A stretch of 64,000 nt of DNA from Amblyomma americanum (lineage: Eukaryota > Arthropoda > Arachnida > Ixodida > Ixodidae). The notes under the pieces were generated by a model, which saw nothing but the letters and a program-made list of their open reading frames with translations, was not told where the DNA came from and searched no databases. The translations under genes and the position numbers were made by a program. Positions within the stretch are counted from its first letter, which is position 1. Each line of letters opens with the position of its first letter. Of the stretch, positions 1-11,189 are shown piece after piece. The stretch is from NCBI RefSeq assembly GCF_052857255.1, contig NC_135498.1:160193124-160257123 (forward strand), in the 5' to 3' direction.

Positions 1-765
1 CATGAGATTAACAGAAAAAAAAACAGCCTATTCTACCCCTACTCTCTTCCATCATTTCCACTTTCGCAGGTAACTGAATATAAATATCTTGGCACGAAAA
101 TAACTAATAATCTAAACAGGAACACGTAAGTAACGTATGTGCATCAGGTTTTTGAAAACATTGTGTCCTCAAGCACAAACTGAAGAATGCTCCTGCAGAC
201 TTGAAATTTTTAGCCTATGGATCATTAATCAAACCCAAGATAGAATACGCTTCCATCGCCTGGGACCCATTTACAAAAAGTAAAATTCAAGCACTTGATA
301 TGATCCAGCACAAGGTCATTCGATTCATCGTTTCAAAATACCGTTCAACCGACTCACCTACTGCGATAATGCGATCACACCGATTTCAAACATTGCAGGT
401 AAGACGCGAAATTCTCAGATTAAAATCTATTTTCCTTCTCCAACGTAACAAGTTGTCAATGTGCCCGGATGCCTACGTCGTCACTTTCTGCTCCAGGACC
501 AACAAGACATCGCCATTCTGATTCACTAACTCCATTCACCCCAGAACTAACCTATTTAAATACTCCCTCTTCCCTGGCGCCGCAACTGAATGGAATGCTT
601 TACCTTTAACAGCGCAACGTGACATAGACTCCATTGAAGAAATAGAAGATTGACTTTTGTTTGGAATTTTCTTTCAGTGTTTTTATATATTCGTGTTTCC
701 CTGTATTGCCCCTCCTGCCAGGGCCCAGAAGAGCCTGCAGTATTGTGTAAATAAAATAAAAAATT
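1..765 (+). mobile_element. CR1/L2-like LINE, 3' fragment
   Basis: Remnant of the C-terminal part of a LINE ORF2. The translation near 70-110 contains VTEYKYLGTKIT, the usual block after the RT palm. The frame from 201 reads KPKIEYASIAWDPFTK, then an in-frame TGA at 519-521, and resumes with AATEWNALPL before a terminal TGA at 651-653. The same blocks occur in order in the better preserved element at 40936-45530 (KLEYANSVWDPF, SEWNHLPPH), so both belong to one clade. An A/T-rich tail (AAATAAAATAAAA) closes it near 765. The element is 5'-truncated by the window edge and not functional. CR1 versus L2 cannot be settled from this piece. Confidence 0.75.
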
Positions 766-1959
766 TTGAAAATCCTAAGTGGGGCGGTCGAATTATAATC
801 GAAACGAAAACATCGCGCCCTATAAGTAAAGGCGAGACAAATGAGATACCAGGCATGCAACAGCGTGGTCGCATTTTTGCTGCGCGGCTCCGTCGCACCG
901 CTCTCGGTGCTGCCCTCGAGCAGCTGCTAGGTCAACGCGCAGAACTGGCATCCCCTCCCCACGCGCGCGCGGGCGGCGGCCGATGGCGGCTATCGATAAG
1001 CAGCAAACAGGCACCCCACACGTGGCTGCTGACTGCGGTTGCTGATAAGTGGCGGCGGCCCAATAACGCAATCGCGTTCTACGGGAAGCTCAAGTGTCCA
1101 ACAAGTTTTCTTTTTACTTTCAAATGTGCGCTCGGTGCTCAAGGGAGCTTTGATACTTGATGGAAGGGCCGCTGTTCCAATCGAGGCGGCACCCGTACTC
1201 GGAACCGCAGCGGTGCCGGGGAGTGTCGTTAGCCGACGGAAGAGCCGACGCCATTCGCGCGTAGTTTCTCTTTGGCTCCAACGTATCTGACTACTGCCGG
1301 CCGCGTTTCACAATTTTTAATGTAATGCTTCATGAGTCATCATTTGTGCTCCAGGTCCGGCAGGCGACCGGCGCTCGTTCACGGCTACATTCAAGATGGC
1401 TGCCATTTTTTACGCCGAAGAACCGAACAGCCGTGCACCGGGCCGCAAGTTCGACGTTCGCAACGGGTCGTACAGGTGTGGCAGCTGCGGCGAGGAAAAT
1501 TTTCAGCGTTTCCACGCGATGTCGTGATGTGGCTGTTTGCGAAGTGCGGGATTTCGCTGGACGACTGCGTTAGAACGATGTGCTGTGAGACTGCAGCAGC
1601 GAGAACGACGGCAGTGCTATAGTGAGGACGACGGCGCAAGTTTGGACGAGTAGTCCAGTGGCTAATACATTTTCGTTTTGGATTGCCCACGGGCACGCCC
1701 GCGTGCGGCAGCCGATAGTGGCTGCGATTAACGGCGGCCTCTGTATGATACAATTGCATTCAACTATTCAAGGCGAAGCCTAAACAACCTCGGAAGTTTC
1801 TTATTTTTCGGAAATGTGTTTTGGGGGTCGACTTACATTCGAATCGACTTAAAGTGTAAATAGATACAATAATAACTCATAGCCAGGAGCATTTGCCGAC
1901 TCTGGTTGATATTTGAGGAGGATCTACGTTTAGCGCAGTTAAGTCAGCCTTGATGGCAT
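766..1959. other. Unassigned, partly GC-rich interval
   Basis: No recognised gene or repeat. About 840-1760 is much richer in G+C and CpG than its surroundings. It could be a promoter or first-exon region, or an unrecognised GC-rich repeat. Several overlapping short ORFs here look like frame shadows of GC-rich sequence. Confidence 0.4.
1396..1527 (+). CDS. Possible 43-aa ORF with a CxxC pair, in GC-rich DNA
   Basis: The ATG lies in a good context (AAGATGG) and opens a 43-codon frame ending in TGA at 1525-1527. The peptide has a short hydrophobic start (MAAIFYAEEP), a basic stretch, and a YRCGSCGEENFQRFH segment that could be half of a zinc site. I do not recognise a family. It could be the first coding exon of a gene continuing elsewhere, a transposon-derived exon, or chance. 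The GC-rich setting is the only other support. Confidence 0.2.
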   Translation: MAAIFYAEEPNSRAPGRKFDVRNGSYRCGSCGEENFQRFHAMS

Positions 1960-3020
1960 TCAAATATTCCACTGAGCAGGTGATGTAAATGCAAGGCCAT
2001 GAGATACCCAGGCTTGCAGTGTAAAATACCTAGGGATATGGGTAAATGAAGTATAGATATAGATGAAAAAGAATAAATACCACTGGGGCGAAAAGGTGAA
2101 GAGACGCCGCGATAATGAAGCATATACTATTCTAGAGGTGACAAAGGCATTAAGTACTGAGAAGCATTTGGCAAAAAATAATGATACTAGGCCTGACACT
2201 TCAGAATGGAGTTTTTTTTCCCTAAACGCCGGAAGTTCAAGAGCGGCTAGAAACACATCGGAGAACAGGAAGCAGATTAGCACTTGGTGCTGATGAGAAA
2301 ACTACAAATGTGGCAGTACATGGGGAAACGGGCTGCGAACCGTGTGAATCGTGGGAGCTCCGAGTTCAGTATTCCATGAAGAAGAAGGCCTAACGAAATT
2401 GGACGATAACACATTGGCGCTAATGTATTTAAATACTTCTGCACAATAAGCATTGACTCATAGTGGCAGTTAATGACTGGAAAACTATCATATAGGTGCA
2501 CATAAGATAACGGAGAAAAAAAAGAGCTTTAAGCACCTGGTTGAAAACAGACAAGTTGAGAACTCGTTTATTACACTGAAAAAAAAAAACAGATTGTGGG
2601 CTTGTACAGAAAATGCAAAAACAAATTAGGAAGGACTCGTTTCGTGAAAATTAAAAAGACAGCGTCTTAGTCTTTGAAGCGAGATCAAGATGTCTTTGGA
2701 GAAGACGCAACGGAAATATATTTAAATAAGGGAAATACACCTTTGCAGGGCACGGCAAATCAGAAGAATATATTAAATTTTGCTAGAATTAGCAGGTTTC
2801 ATCGAGATATCGACGCAGACGCAGCCACAATCCCTGAGGCCCTATTGATTTCCCATGAGGAAAGTAAGGGGGTGGAATTTAGGGTGAAATTTAGTAAAAT
2901 CGACTGGAAGTTTAGTAGCTTTAATGCAGTCCAGTGACATAAGGATGCATATTTAGGATAAAAATTACAGAAGCTTAAAATTGAATACAATTGGAATGCG
3001 AAATATAAAGAAAATAAATA
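1960..3020 (+). mobile_element. SGNH-type tick LINE, degraded 3' part
   Basis: Decayed copy of the LINE represented best at 22414-26093. Shared landmarks in order: KYLGIWVNE (about 2025-2050), a KLDDN block (about 2397-2410), the segment encoding DADAATIPEALL (about 2815-2850, matching DVDAGVVTLPEAL at about 25870-25910), and the 3' noncoding end with GTGACATAAGG (about 2933; same at about 26000). Frames shift repeatedly and stops are frequent, so it is an old, dead, 5'-truncated copy. Confidence 0.65.
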
Positions 3021-4791
3021 CCGAGCAATCTGGCACTGCCATCACCATGTGAGGTTTATACAAAAAAGAATCGATATGAAAAAATTCATTGGGCGCATGC
3101 AGTCTGTTACTCTGTGTATCATACCGTTAAATTTGAAAACTCTCTTAAGAAATGTTGACCTCAGTGACATTTATTTAAGTGTGAATGTACCTTTATGCTA
3201 ATGTACATAATACACCTGCTGCTGCAGTAGGCAGACACAAGTCAAGTAATTTTTTTGAGATGGAATATGTTCTCAGAAACATGACACGCGTATATTTTGA
3301 AGAAACAGCCGACTGTTTCCAATGTAAGATAGAATTGTATGGATGTTCTCCCATGGAATTAAACCGGCAATTTCGCAGTCGCTTTGTTACTTCACTTGGA
3401 AGCAATTCATAAACGAAGCAATGATTGTCCTCGAAGAAGGCCGTCCAGGCAATGGCGTCGGCTTGTTGCCATGATGTCGAGGCCGACAGCATTGCACGTA
3501 TGAGCAGTGCTTCGAGCGCATTCGCTCCAAGCGCGTCCACTCTTGCAAACAATTCCTAAGACGCCGTTCTGTCCAGGAAGAATCAAGATATTCGGTCATT
3601 ACTTTATGTGCTCACTTGAGGCCATCAGGAAAAACGACGTATTTGTGAACAGGCTGAGTGTGTTAACCGAGAAAAAGCAAGGCGAATCAGTTGATTATTT
3701 AGGGGCATTTCATCAAGAAGTGAACAGCGAGAGGCGTTGCCAGTGCAAACGGTACGTTTTTTGGCGTTGCGAAAGTTATGAACTGTCGCGCATTTTTTGC
3801 GTCAAGTTATTGACGTCTGACGGCTGGTGAAAACGTAGGAATGCGAAAGACTGCTCCGAGCCGTGTAATACCGTCTTCCTCAGTGTCGCAGTTTCTCTTG
3901 ACTGCGTGCCAGACTTAGAGAACGTATGCTCAATGCGGCGTGTTTCAAGCATTCATAAAGAAGGCCGCGGTCACTAATATAATTCTCGATCCCTTGACTT
4001 TGCATAGTCGTATATTCGCTAAGCTCGGCATCTTCATTTCCTTCTCCGGCACGCGCTGTGGATGTTGCCAGCCAAGCTCCGCGCCTGCCGACACTAATGA
4101 CAGGCCCAAAGCTTTTTAAATTTCACAATAACGCCGCATGTATATAATAAACGCGCTATGAAGTGTTTTGAGAAAAAAATAGCTACGTAGCTAATTTTTG
4201 AAAATTCGAACAGTGTTGAAAACTTTGGAAATCAATGTTTTTTGTAAGAGGGAGTGTTTCTTTCTTTATTCTGCCGTGTCACACACAGCCGACCAGTTGT
4301 AATCGATCTTTACCCAGATATGAAGTCTTTCAGGTATCTGATGTTCTTCAATATGTAGCGGATGTCCGTAGGCATACGGTTGCCTACACATCGCTGAAAA
4401 CAAAGAAAAAACTCCATAGATTTTTCAGACATTATTTGAACTGTTATGTATCTAAGCACTAGTCTTAAGTATTAATAACAAGCAGAAACCTACGCGTACC
4501 ATGCCTACTGTCTTAGATCAGAAATGTTACACGATGCAAAGGGATGTACAATATCTATTACTTACCTCGTCAGCTAGTTTCGGTTGGTGCAAATAACATG
4601 CTCTACAGCACATTTATAATTAGTAGGATGCGAAATAGTGGCACTTGAATAATATTGCGCAGGAATATTTGCAGGGCATACTAGGCCGCTGGCATGAGAC
4701 ATGAAATCAGCTCACGCGCACACCCACTGCAGCTTATTCACTGTATTAAGGTGAAAAGCTGGGCAAGTAGAATCGGATACTTGATGAAGAC
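3021..4791. other. Unassigned interval
   Basis: AT-rich DNA with no recognised gene. Frames around 3200-3830 have no motifs I can place. Probably intergenic or intronic. Confidence 0.4.
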
Positions 4792-5562
4792 AGTGCGAAA
4801 GACGAAGACGAAATGATGAATGAAGACACGAAGGTATGTGCCATATTACTTGAGGAGAAGAAGAAGAAGACACGACACGAGCGCTAATTCGCAACAAAAT
4901 GTTTATTGGAAGAGCAAAGACTATAAACCCACCTCGTGAGAAATTTTTGTAGAAAGAAAGAAACAGTGATAGAAAGGTAGGAACCAAAAAGTTAACATGA
5001 AGATCGCCGGCAAAATATTCAGCTGGGGTGAATGCTGCGTAACAACACGGTACGTTATTTTGAAAAAACGTTGTCACAACCATGGAAGACCTGAAGAAAT
5101 ATAACTCGACGAGTGGTCTGCATATGTTCTTCATTTAGTTCTTTAGCAGCACACGAGGAGCGACTTTCACGCGCGATTATCGAGGCTTATTACATATCTA
5201 GGAAGGGAGAATCGCGCATAAGCACACCATCAGTTGCTCTCACTGCGAAAAAATTCACATATCTACACCACAACTGCAGCTAGATTTCTTTCGGTGCTCC
5301 ATGACTGTGACAGCGTTGTTTCCAAGACAGTGTATCCTGTTGCTGTTAGCCAGCTTTTATCCTCAGTTGAATATCTTGCCCAGCGATTTTCATGTTATGT
5401 TTTCTGGTTACAACCCTCCTTTCTATTTCTGTTCCTTTCTTTTTTAGAAAACATTTTCTCGGAGTGGGTTTATATTCCGTGCTCTTTCAATAAAGAGTTA
5501 GTTTCGAAATAGCGCTCCCTTGGTGTCTCCTTTCATCCTTTCGTCCTCGCATTTCGCGCTAC
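4792..5562. repeat. Large imperfect palindrome / foldback element
   Basis: The left half (from about 4792) and the reverse complement of the right half (down to about 5562) align along almost their whole length. Matching landmarks, left then right-reversed: GTGCGAAAGACGAAGACGAAA / AGCGCGAAATGCGAGGACGAAA; GAGCGCTAATTCGCAAC / GAGCGCTATTTCGAAAC; TTTATTGGAAGAGCA / TTTATTGAAAGAGCA; ATAAACCCACCTCG / ATAAACCCACTCCG; AACATGAAGATCGCCGG / AACATGAAAATCGCTGG. Each arm is about 380 bp and the axis lies near 5190-5210. The right arm has an outward AATAAA at about 5490; the left arm has the mirrored signal. It is either a foldback transposon or two copies of one repeat in inverted orientation. Confidence 0.75.
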
Positions 5563-5971
5563 GTTCATCACGAGTTTTTCACTGTTTGAATAAGTTCTAC
5601 GTCGTCTATCCGCTCAGGCTACACGTGCGACAGTAAAACGATACTAATCGTTGTTTAAATGCGAATAGGCAGGGCACAAAACTTTTCATGGTTTGCCATA
5701 TCTTTATGCTAAGAATTGAAGGCGATTATAGATTATGCCGCACCCTCTCGCGAGTGCACCGTCACGATTACAGATGCTTCACCACAGCAAAAGTACTTTA
5801 TTGACACCGATCCTTTACCTCCTCACATCGCCCTTGGATCCAGGTCGAAAAAGATGATGTTCCAGGAATTTTCGATTAAGACTGAATGATACGGCGACGG
5901 AGACTCCGTTTCCCCACAGGAGGTCTTCTATGGAAGGTGTTCCAGGTAACGTTTGACAGAGTTTCAGAAAA
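5563..5971. other. Unassigned interval
   Basis: Nothing recognised between the palindrome and the RTE tail. Confidence 0.4.
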
Positions 5972-6125
5972 CATCTATCGTCATAAGCCTGACCACATCG
6001 ACTGCAGTACAAAGGCCTCTCCCATATATCTCCAATTAACACTGTCCTGTGCCAGGTGGGGTCATCCTATCCCTGCAAACTTCTTAATCTTATCCGCCCA
6101 CCTAACCTTTGTTACTGTTCGGCGT
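5972..6125 (-). mobile_element. RTE LINE, 3'-end fragment
   Basis: Matches the 3' end of the minus-strand RTE element at about 12384-12530 block by block: CAGCCTGAC-like start, CTCTCCCAT, TCTCCAATTAAC, CTTCTTAATCT, CCGCCCACCTAACC. Only the last 150 bp or so of the element are present, as expected of 5' truncation on integration. Confidence 0.75.
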
Positions 6126-6836
6126 GGTTATCACAAAGAAACCTCCTTCGCCAAAAACAGAGCTCTTATAAGGCACCAAACACTATGAAAGGGAATATTA
6201 GTGAACCGACCACCTGGCGATTTCGTTAGTAGCTAGGGTGCTTGGACACTGATTTCAGGCTACGGCACATTGTTGTAGAGTTGAAAACAGATGAAAAGCA
6301 TTTTTTTCTGGCAAGGGTAGCACGAGTTTGAATCGATGGACAGAACATTTTTAAGTACAATGTTATCGCTGATAAATGCGTCTTTTGCAGCTGCAAGAGC
6401 GTCAGCACAGCCAAAAACAGCCTGACAAGACCATTTTAACGAAAACAGTACATGAATGGAGGTTTGTTGTAGTAGTTGTATAGTCGTAGCAGTTGAAAGT
6501 TTGTAGTACAGTCGGATACAACTGAAGAGAGAAGCGACAAGTACTACTTAAAGGTCGCTCTCTAGCAAAAGGCGTCGGCCAAATGTCACGACTTTGCCGC
6601 GGTTGGGGAAAGAAAACGTTCCCCTGCACGCTCGCGCACATCGCTGACATTTACCGCAACTGCCTCCCCTGCTGGTTGCTTCAGCCTTTCGCTACTGTCA
6701 TCAAGATTGGGCTCACAGGCTAACGTTAGGTCTGTTCAGTCAGGTGGAATTCGGTTAAAATCTGTCCTCACTCTCTTTCACACCCCAATTTCTGAATTGT
6801 ATGTAGGGTTCGAATAGTGCTCACTAAAGAGATTGC
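6126..6836. other. Unassigned interval before the LTR element
   Basis: No gene or repeat recognised. In all three plus-strand frames the 56 bp before the 5' LTR show no similarity to the LINE coding sequence that follows the 3' LTR. Confidence 0.4.
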
Positions 6837-7014
6837 TGTGTCGTATCAGACGCGCATGCGCTCTATGCATGCGCCCTGGCCAGCATGCTATCTGTAACAC
6901 GTGGCTGTTATCATGCAGCCGCCGGTACACTATATATGTTGGGAAGCACTCCCGAATAAAGGTTCTTCTTCTGGTTGCTTTCACGCTGCGTGTTCGTTGT
7001 TGGACGCCGGAACA
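6837..7014 (+). repeat. 5' LTR of the Gypsy element
   Basis: Starts TGTGTCGTA and ends CCGGAACA, giving TG...CA termini. A TATATATG box at 6931-6938 and an AATAAA signal at 6955-6960 lie 17 bp apart, so the U3/R/U5 signals are very compact. It is paired with 11012-11189. Confidence 0.93.
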
Positions 7015-7032
7015 TGGTGTCAGAATTGGGAT
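7015..7032 (+). other. Primer binding site, tRNA-Leu type
   Basis: TGGTGTCAGAATTGGGAT directly follows the LTR terminal CA. It is complementary to the 3' end of animal tRNA-Leu including the CCA tail, with one apparent mismatch. This is from memory of tRNA-Leu 3' ends. Confidence 0.8.
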
Positions 7033-7089
7033 AGCCTTCGTAGACGCAGTAACACGCGGGTGGAAGGGGCGTCGCTGTGCACTGGCAAG

Positions 7090-7890
7090 ATGGATTTAGT
7101 GAAGCCACCGCAGCCGCTGGTGCTGTCCGGTAGCACCGCGAAGAACTGGAGCCTCTTCAAGCAGCGGTTCGAGCTGTTCCTGCAGGCCACGGAGCCACCG
7201 AAAGAACCACGGACGCAGGGAGCTAAGACCGCACTGCTGCTCACCGTGGCCGGAGAGGACACCCTAGAGGTATTCAACAATTTTGTGTTCTCGGAGAACG
7301 AAAGCAAGGAAGATTATGAAACAGTTACGAAGAAGTTTGAGTAGTACTGCAAGCAGCAGCAGAACAAAGTGTACGAAAGGTATGTTTTCCGCTCAAGAAC
7401 GCAAGTTGAGGGCGAACCTTTCGAACAATTTTCACGGGACTTGAAGAGACTTGCACGAAGTTGCAATTTTGGAAGCCTAACTGACTCCATGGTCAGGGAC
7501 CAGATTGTCTTTGAAACAAAGAATGCGAAGTTGCGCGAAAAGATGCTGAAAGTTAAGGACCTTACGTTACTGAAGGCAGAGGACATTTGCAAAGCTGAAG
7601 AGGTATGCGCCGAGCAAAACAATGTATGGGCTCAAGCGGAGAAACAAGTAGCACAAATCAAAACGCGCCAGCAGGGCAAATGTCCAGCTTGCGAACAAAC
7701 TGTGGAATGTTCGGAGCAAGACGAGGCCCATCGAGAAGAGGAAGTGGCTCAGATCAAAGCACGCAGGCAGTTCAAGTGTTCTAAGTGTAACCGCTTCCAC
7801 GAACGTGGCAGATGCCCAGCATTCGGCAAAACATGCTTTCGGTGCCGTGGCGTTAACCACTTCTCGGCCTGTTGCAGAAAAAGTTCTCAA
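7090..7890 (+). pseudogene. gag: Gag polyprotein region (broken)
   Basis: Starts at the ATG 58 bp after the primer site (MDLVKPPQPLVLSG). Residues 1-84 form the N-terminal gag segment, followed by an in-frame TAG at 7342-7344. The same frame then resumes with the remaining capsid-like region (QVEGEPFEQFSRDLKRLA, LLKAEDICKAEE) typical of Mag-lineage gags. The C-terminal nucleocapsid part has two knuckles, CSKCNRFHERGRC and CFRCRGVNHFSACC, for RNA packaging. There is no frameshift between gag and the protease, so the element was probably translated as one Gag-Pol. The stop makes this copy dead. Confidence 0.88.
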
Positions 7891-10800
7891 GTGAGCGCAG
7901 TACGTGACGAGCAGGAAGGATTTGAAATCCTCGACGTCAGCTTAGGCAACAGAGCCGATTGTGTCGTCCACGCGAGAGTGTCCTCCCAACTAGTGTCTCT
8001 GAAAGTAGACACAGGCTCGCAAGCGAATTTGTTGCCTTACTCCGTTTTTCAAAGGCTCAAAGCGAATTTTGCTTTAAGAGCAAGCCCCTCCGTCCTCCGC
8101 TCATAAACCGGCGACGTTATAAAGCACATCGGGGTCGCTACGGTACAAGTGACTGTGAACGACCGAAGTGGGCATTTCGACTTTTTCATTTTAAAGAAGA
8201 GCAGCCAAGCCATACTTGGGCTGTCTGCAAGCGAAGCGTTAGGACCAGTGGTTCGTTCTGTCAACGCTGTGCACACAAACAGCACTGACCAACTGGTCAA
8301 GGAATTTCCAGAGCTGTTTCAGGGCATCGGCTGTCTAGCACGCCAGTACCACATGATTCTGCGGGAGGATGCAACACCGGTAGTCCAGCCGGCGCGACGG
8401 GTGCCCTTGGCGTTGCTCGAGCCCCTGCGAGAAGAGCTGGATCGGATGGAACGTGCTGGAATCGTGGCCAAAGTCAGCGAACCGACGAACTGTGTGAGCC
8501 CGTTTGTTGCAGCACGCAAAAAGGATGGAAAACTGCGCATATGCATTGACCCGAGGCGAATTAACGAGTGCCTAAAGCGAGAGCATTATCAATTGCCGAA
8601 ACGAGAAGACATTGAGGCTGAGCTTGCCGGTGAAGCTTTTTTCTCTCGCATCGACACGTACTCGGGCTTCCATCAAATCCCCTTAGATGAGGCTACGTCA
8701 AAGGTGTGCACAATTGGAACGCCCTTTGGACGCTACCGTTTCTTGAGACTACCCTTCGGCATTGCTTCGGCGCCTGAAGTTTTCTAGAGAACTATGAATG
8801 AAATATTCGACCATGCTCCAGGGGTGCGAATCTATATCGATGACATACTGATATGGGGGAGCACAAGGAAAGAGCACGATACTCGCTTCCACACAGTCTT
8901 GCAAATGACTAAAAAGGCCGGCCTAACTCTCAACGTGGCTAAATGCAAATTCGGCGTGACCGAAATTGACTTCTTGGGTGATGCTATAAACAAAGACGGC
9001 ATAAGACCTAACCCCGCAATGACCGCACCATTAAGTGAAATGCCTCAGCCAAAGGACAAAGCCGGCGTTCACAGAATGCTCGGGGTCGTGAATATTTTGG
9101 AAAATACATACCGCATCTTTCGGAAAGGACGACGCTTCTACGAAGCCTCATTAAAAAAGACAGCGTTTTTGAATAGTCCGAAAACCACTCCAAAGAATGG
9201 CAAGCTCTCTGCGACACATTGAGCGGTCCACTTTTGCTAGCCATTTTCGATCCTGCTAGGGAGACGAAGGTCGTTGCAGATGCTTCCAAAAATGGGATTG
9301 GTTCTGCCCTTCGTCAGAATTATGGTGGTAGTTGGCGGCCGGTCGCCTATGCATCACGCATAATGTCTGAGGCTGAACAAAGATACGCGCAAATAGAGAA
9401 AGAAACGATGGCCATTACTTTCGGTTGTGAGAAATTTTTCCATTTCTTTTACGGCCGCAAGTTTGTAATTGAGACCGACCACAGACCACTGTTAGCAATT
9501 GCTTTGAAAGCCATTGGCGACATGCCACCAAGACTGCAACGGTTCTTTCTGCGCTTGCTAAGATATGATTACGTTCTTCACTTTGTCCCAGGCAAACAAC
9601 TGTTCCTGGCCGATATGCTATCAAGATCATCGTCGGCCATTCCAAGCGACAAAGATGACTTCACTGATGAAGTTGACGTCCATGCAGTGAGCGTGACTTC
9701 GGAGCTGGTAAGCAACAAAATGTTTGACCGACTGGTAGAAGCGACAGCCACTGACCCAAACTTGCAGACAGCGTTGCGGCAACTGAGGAATGGAGAAGAA
9801 ATTGAAGGGTGGATGAAACCATTCGCTCCCGAGTTATCAGAAGTCAAGGGCATTCTTATGAAGGGGACCAAAGTCGTCATCCCAAAGTCTATGAGAGCTG
9901 AAATACTCGGTCGCATTCATGAAGGTCACTTAGGCATAAATAAGTGCAAAGCGAGAGCCCGTCACTTGGTTTTCTGGCCGCGACTGAATGCGGACATTGA
10001 AAACATGGTCAAGACTTGTTCTGTTTGTCAAAAATACGCCTACAAACAACAAACCGAACCAGTGGTGCTTAGGCCGATCCCAGACCATGCCTGGTACAGA
10101 GTACGGCGGAAACTCCTACCTGTGCGTGTTTGACGCGTTTTCAAACTTTTTTGAAGTCGAAAAACTAATCGACACAAAGACGTGCACTGTCACTGCCACA
10201 CTTAGCTCAATTTTTTCAAGGTATGGAATTCCTATGGAAGTCTGCACCGACAACGGTCCTGAGTTTTCTTCTCATCAATTTGCTTTGTTCGCGTCCAGAT
10301 ACGAGTTCAAGCATGTGACGTCGAGTCCGAGATTCCCACAGTCCATTGGCCTCGCCGAGAAAGGAGTCCAAATTGTGAAAAGAATAATGAAGACTGGCGA
10401 GCTCAACGAGGACTTCTGGTTAGGTCTACTCGGCTATCGTTCGACTCCACTAGCCGAAGGCCGGTCCCCTGGAGAACTCCTCCAAGGCAGAAAGTTACGC
10501 ACTCGGTTACCAGACTTCGTGTCATGCTCCAGTCACCTGACGTCTCGGCGCCAGCCACGCAGCCAAAGGCCATCCAAAGGGAAAAATCTGCCAGCACTCA
10601 AGAAAGACGAAGTTGTACGTGTACGAGGGGATGCATGGGACTCCAACGCTCGAGTCATGGGCCTGGTGGCACCAAGGTCTTATCGCGTCCTTACAGAGGA
10701 CAACAAGGTGCTTCGACGCAACCGAGAACATCTTCTAGCCACACGTGAGCCATTCCGGCGTGACTTAACGGAAGATGACTGACAGTGAAGACATTTCCCA

Positions 10801-10993
10801 GGAAAGCGCAGGAGCACAACAGTCTATAACACAGCCCACGCAAGCCCAGGAAAACGCTGGAGTATCGCAGCCTACAACCCAGCCCACCCAATATGTGCCA
10901 AGGCGGTCCACCCGACAAAAGCGACAGCCCAGTCGTCTTCACTACGACCAGGATTTCCGCCAAGTGTCCCGTATTGTGCTTGACGACTTTTAA
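7891..10993 (+). pseudogene. pol: Pol: protease, RT, RNase H, integrase (broken)
   Basis: Protease active site VDTGSQAN near 8007-8030. RT begins near 8300; motif A SRIDTYSGFHQ is at about 8650 and motif C YIDDILIW at about 8833. RNase H residues are visible in VADASKNGIGSAL (about 9274), EKETMAI (about 9400) and ETDHRPLLA (about 9470). Integrase shows the H2C2 zinc module (HEGHLG...CSVCQ, about 9920-10030), then CTDNGPEF (about 10245) and a C-terminal domain ending HLLATREP. Lesions: TAA 8104-8106, TAG 8785-8787, a one-base frameshift near 9100, TAG 9174-9176, and a short deletion with frame change near 10095-10105. That deletion removes the segment expected to hold the first DDE aspartate. 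A basic tail (RRSTRQKRQPSR) continues in another frame to 10993. Confidence 0.88.
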
Positions 10994-11003
10994 ATATTGC
11001 ACT

Positions 11004-11011
11004 GAGGGAGA
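11004..11011 (+). other. Polypurine tract
   Basis: GAGGGAGA ends immediately before the 3' LTR TG, the expected plus-strand primer position for reverse transcription. Confidence 0.75.
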
Positions 11012-11189
11012 TGTATTGTATCAGACGCGCATGCGCTCTATGCATGCGCCCTGGCCAGCATGCTATCTGTAACACGTCGCTGTTATCATGCAGCCGCCGG
11101 TACACTATATATGTTGGGAAGCACTCCCGAATAAAGGTTCTTCTTCTGGTTGCTTTCACGCTGCGTGTTCGTTGTTGGACTCCGGAACA
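11012..11189 (+). repeat. 3' LTR of the Gypsy element
   Basis: 178 bp, starting TGTATTGTA and ending CCGGAACA. It differs from the 5' LTR at four sites: two near the start, one in CACGTSGC, and one in GGACKCC. TATATATG is at 11106-11113 and AATAAA at 11130-11135. Confidence 0.93.

Larger units (their letters stand above)
6837..11189 (+). mobile_element. Ty3/Gypsy LTR retrotransposon, full length but defective
   Basis: A 4,353-bp element bounded by two 178-bp LTRs that differ at four positions by eye (about 97.8% identical). In order: 5' LTR, primer binding site, gag with zinc knuckles, protease, RT, RNase H, integrase, purine tract, 3' LTR. RNase H before integrase is the Ty3/Gypsy order; there is no envelope-like ORF. 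Gag and pol lie in one frame apart from lesions, as in Mag-type elements. The flanking 5-mers ATTGC (6832-6836) and ATGGC (11190-11194) match at 4 of 5 bases and may be a decayed target-site duplication. The ORFs carry at least four stops, a frameshift and an integrase deletion, so this copy cannot move by itself. Confidence 0.93.

Noticed and set aside
3193..3830. Frames with a faint gag-like look (KKQGESVDYLGAFHQEV)
   Set aside because: Too short, without zinc knuckle, protease or RT nearby.
10775..10993. A separate accessory or envelope ORF at the 3' end of the Gypsy element
   Set aside because: No signal peptide, membrane segment or cysteine pattern; it reads as a basic C-terminal tail of pol after a frame change.
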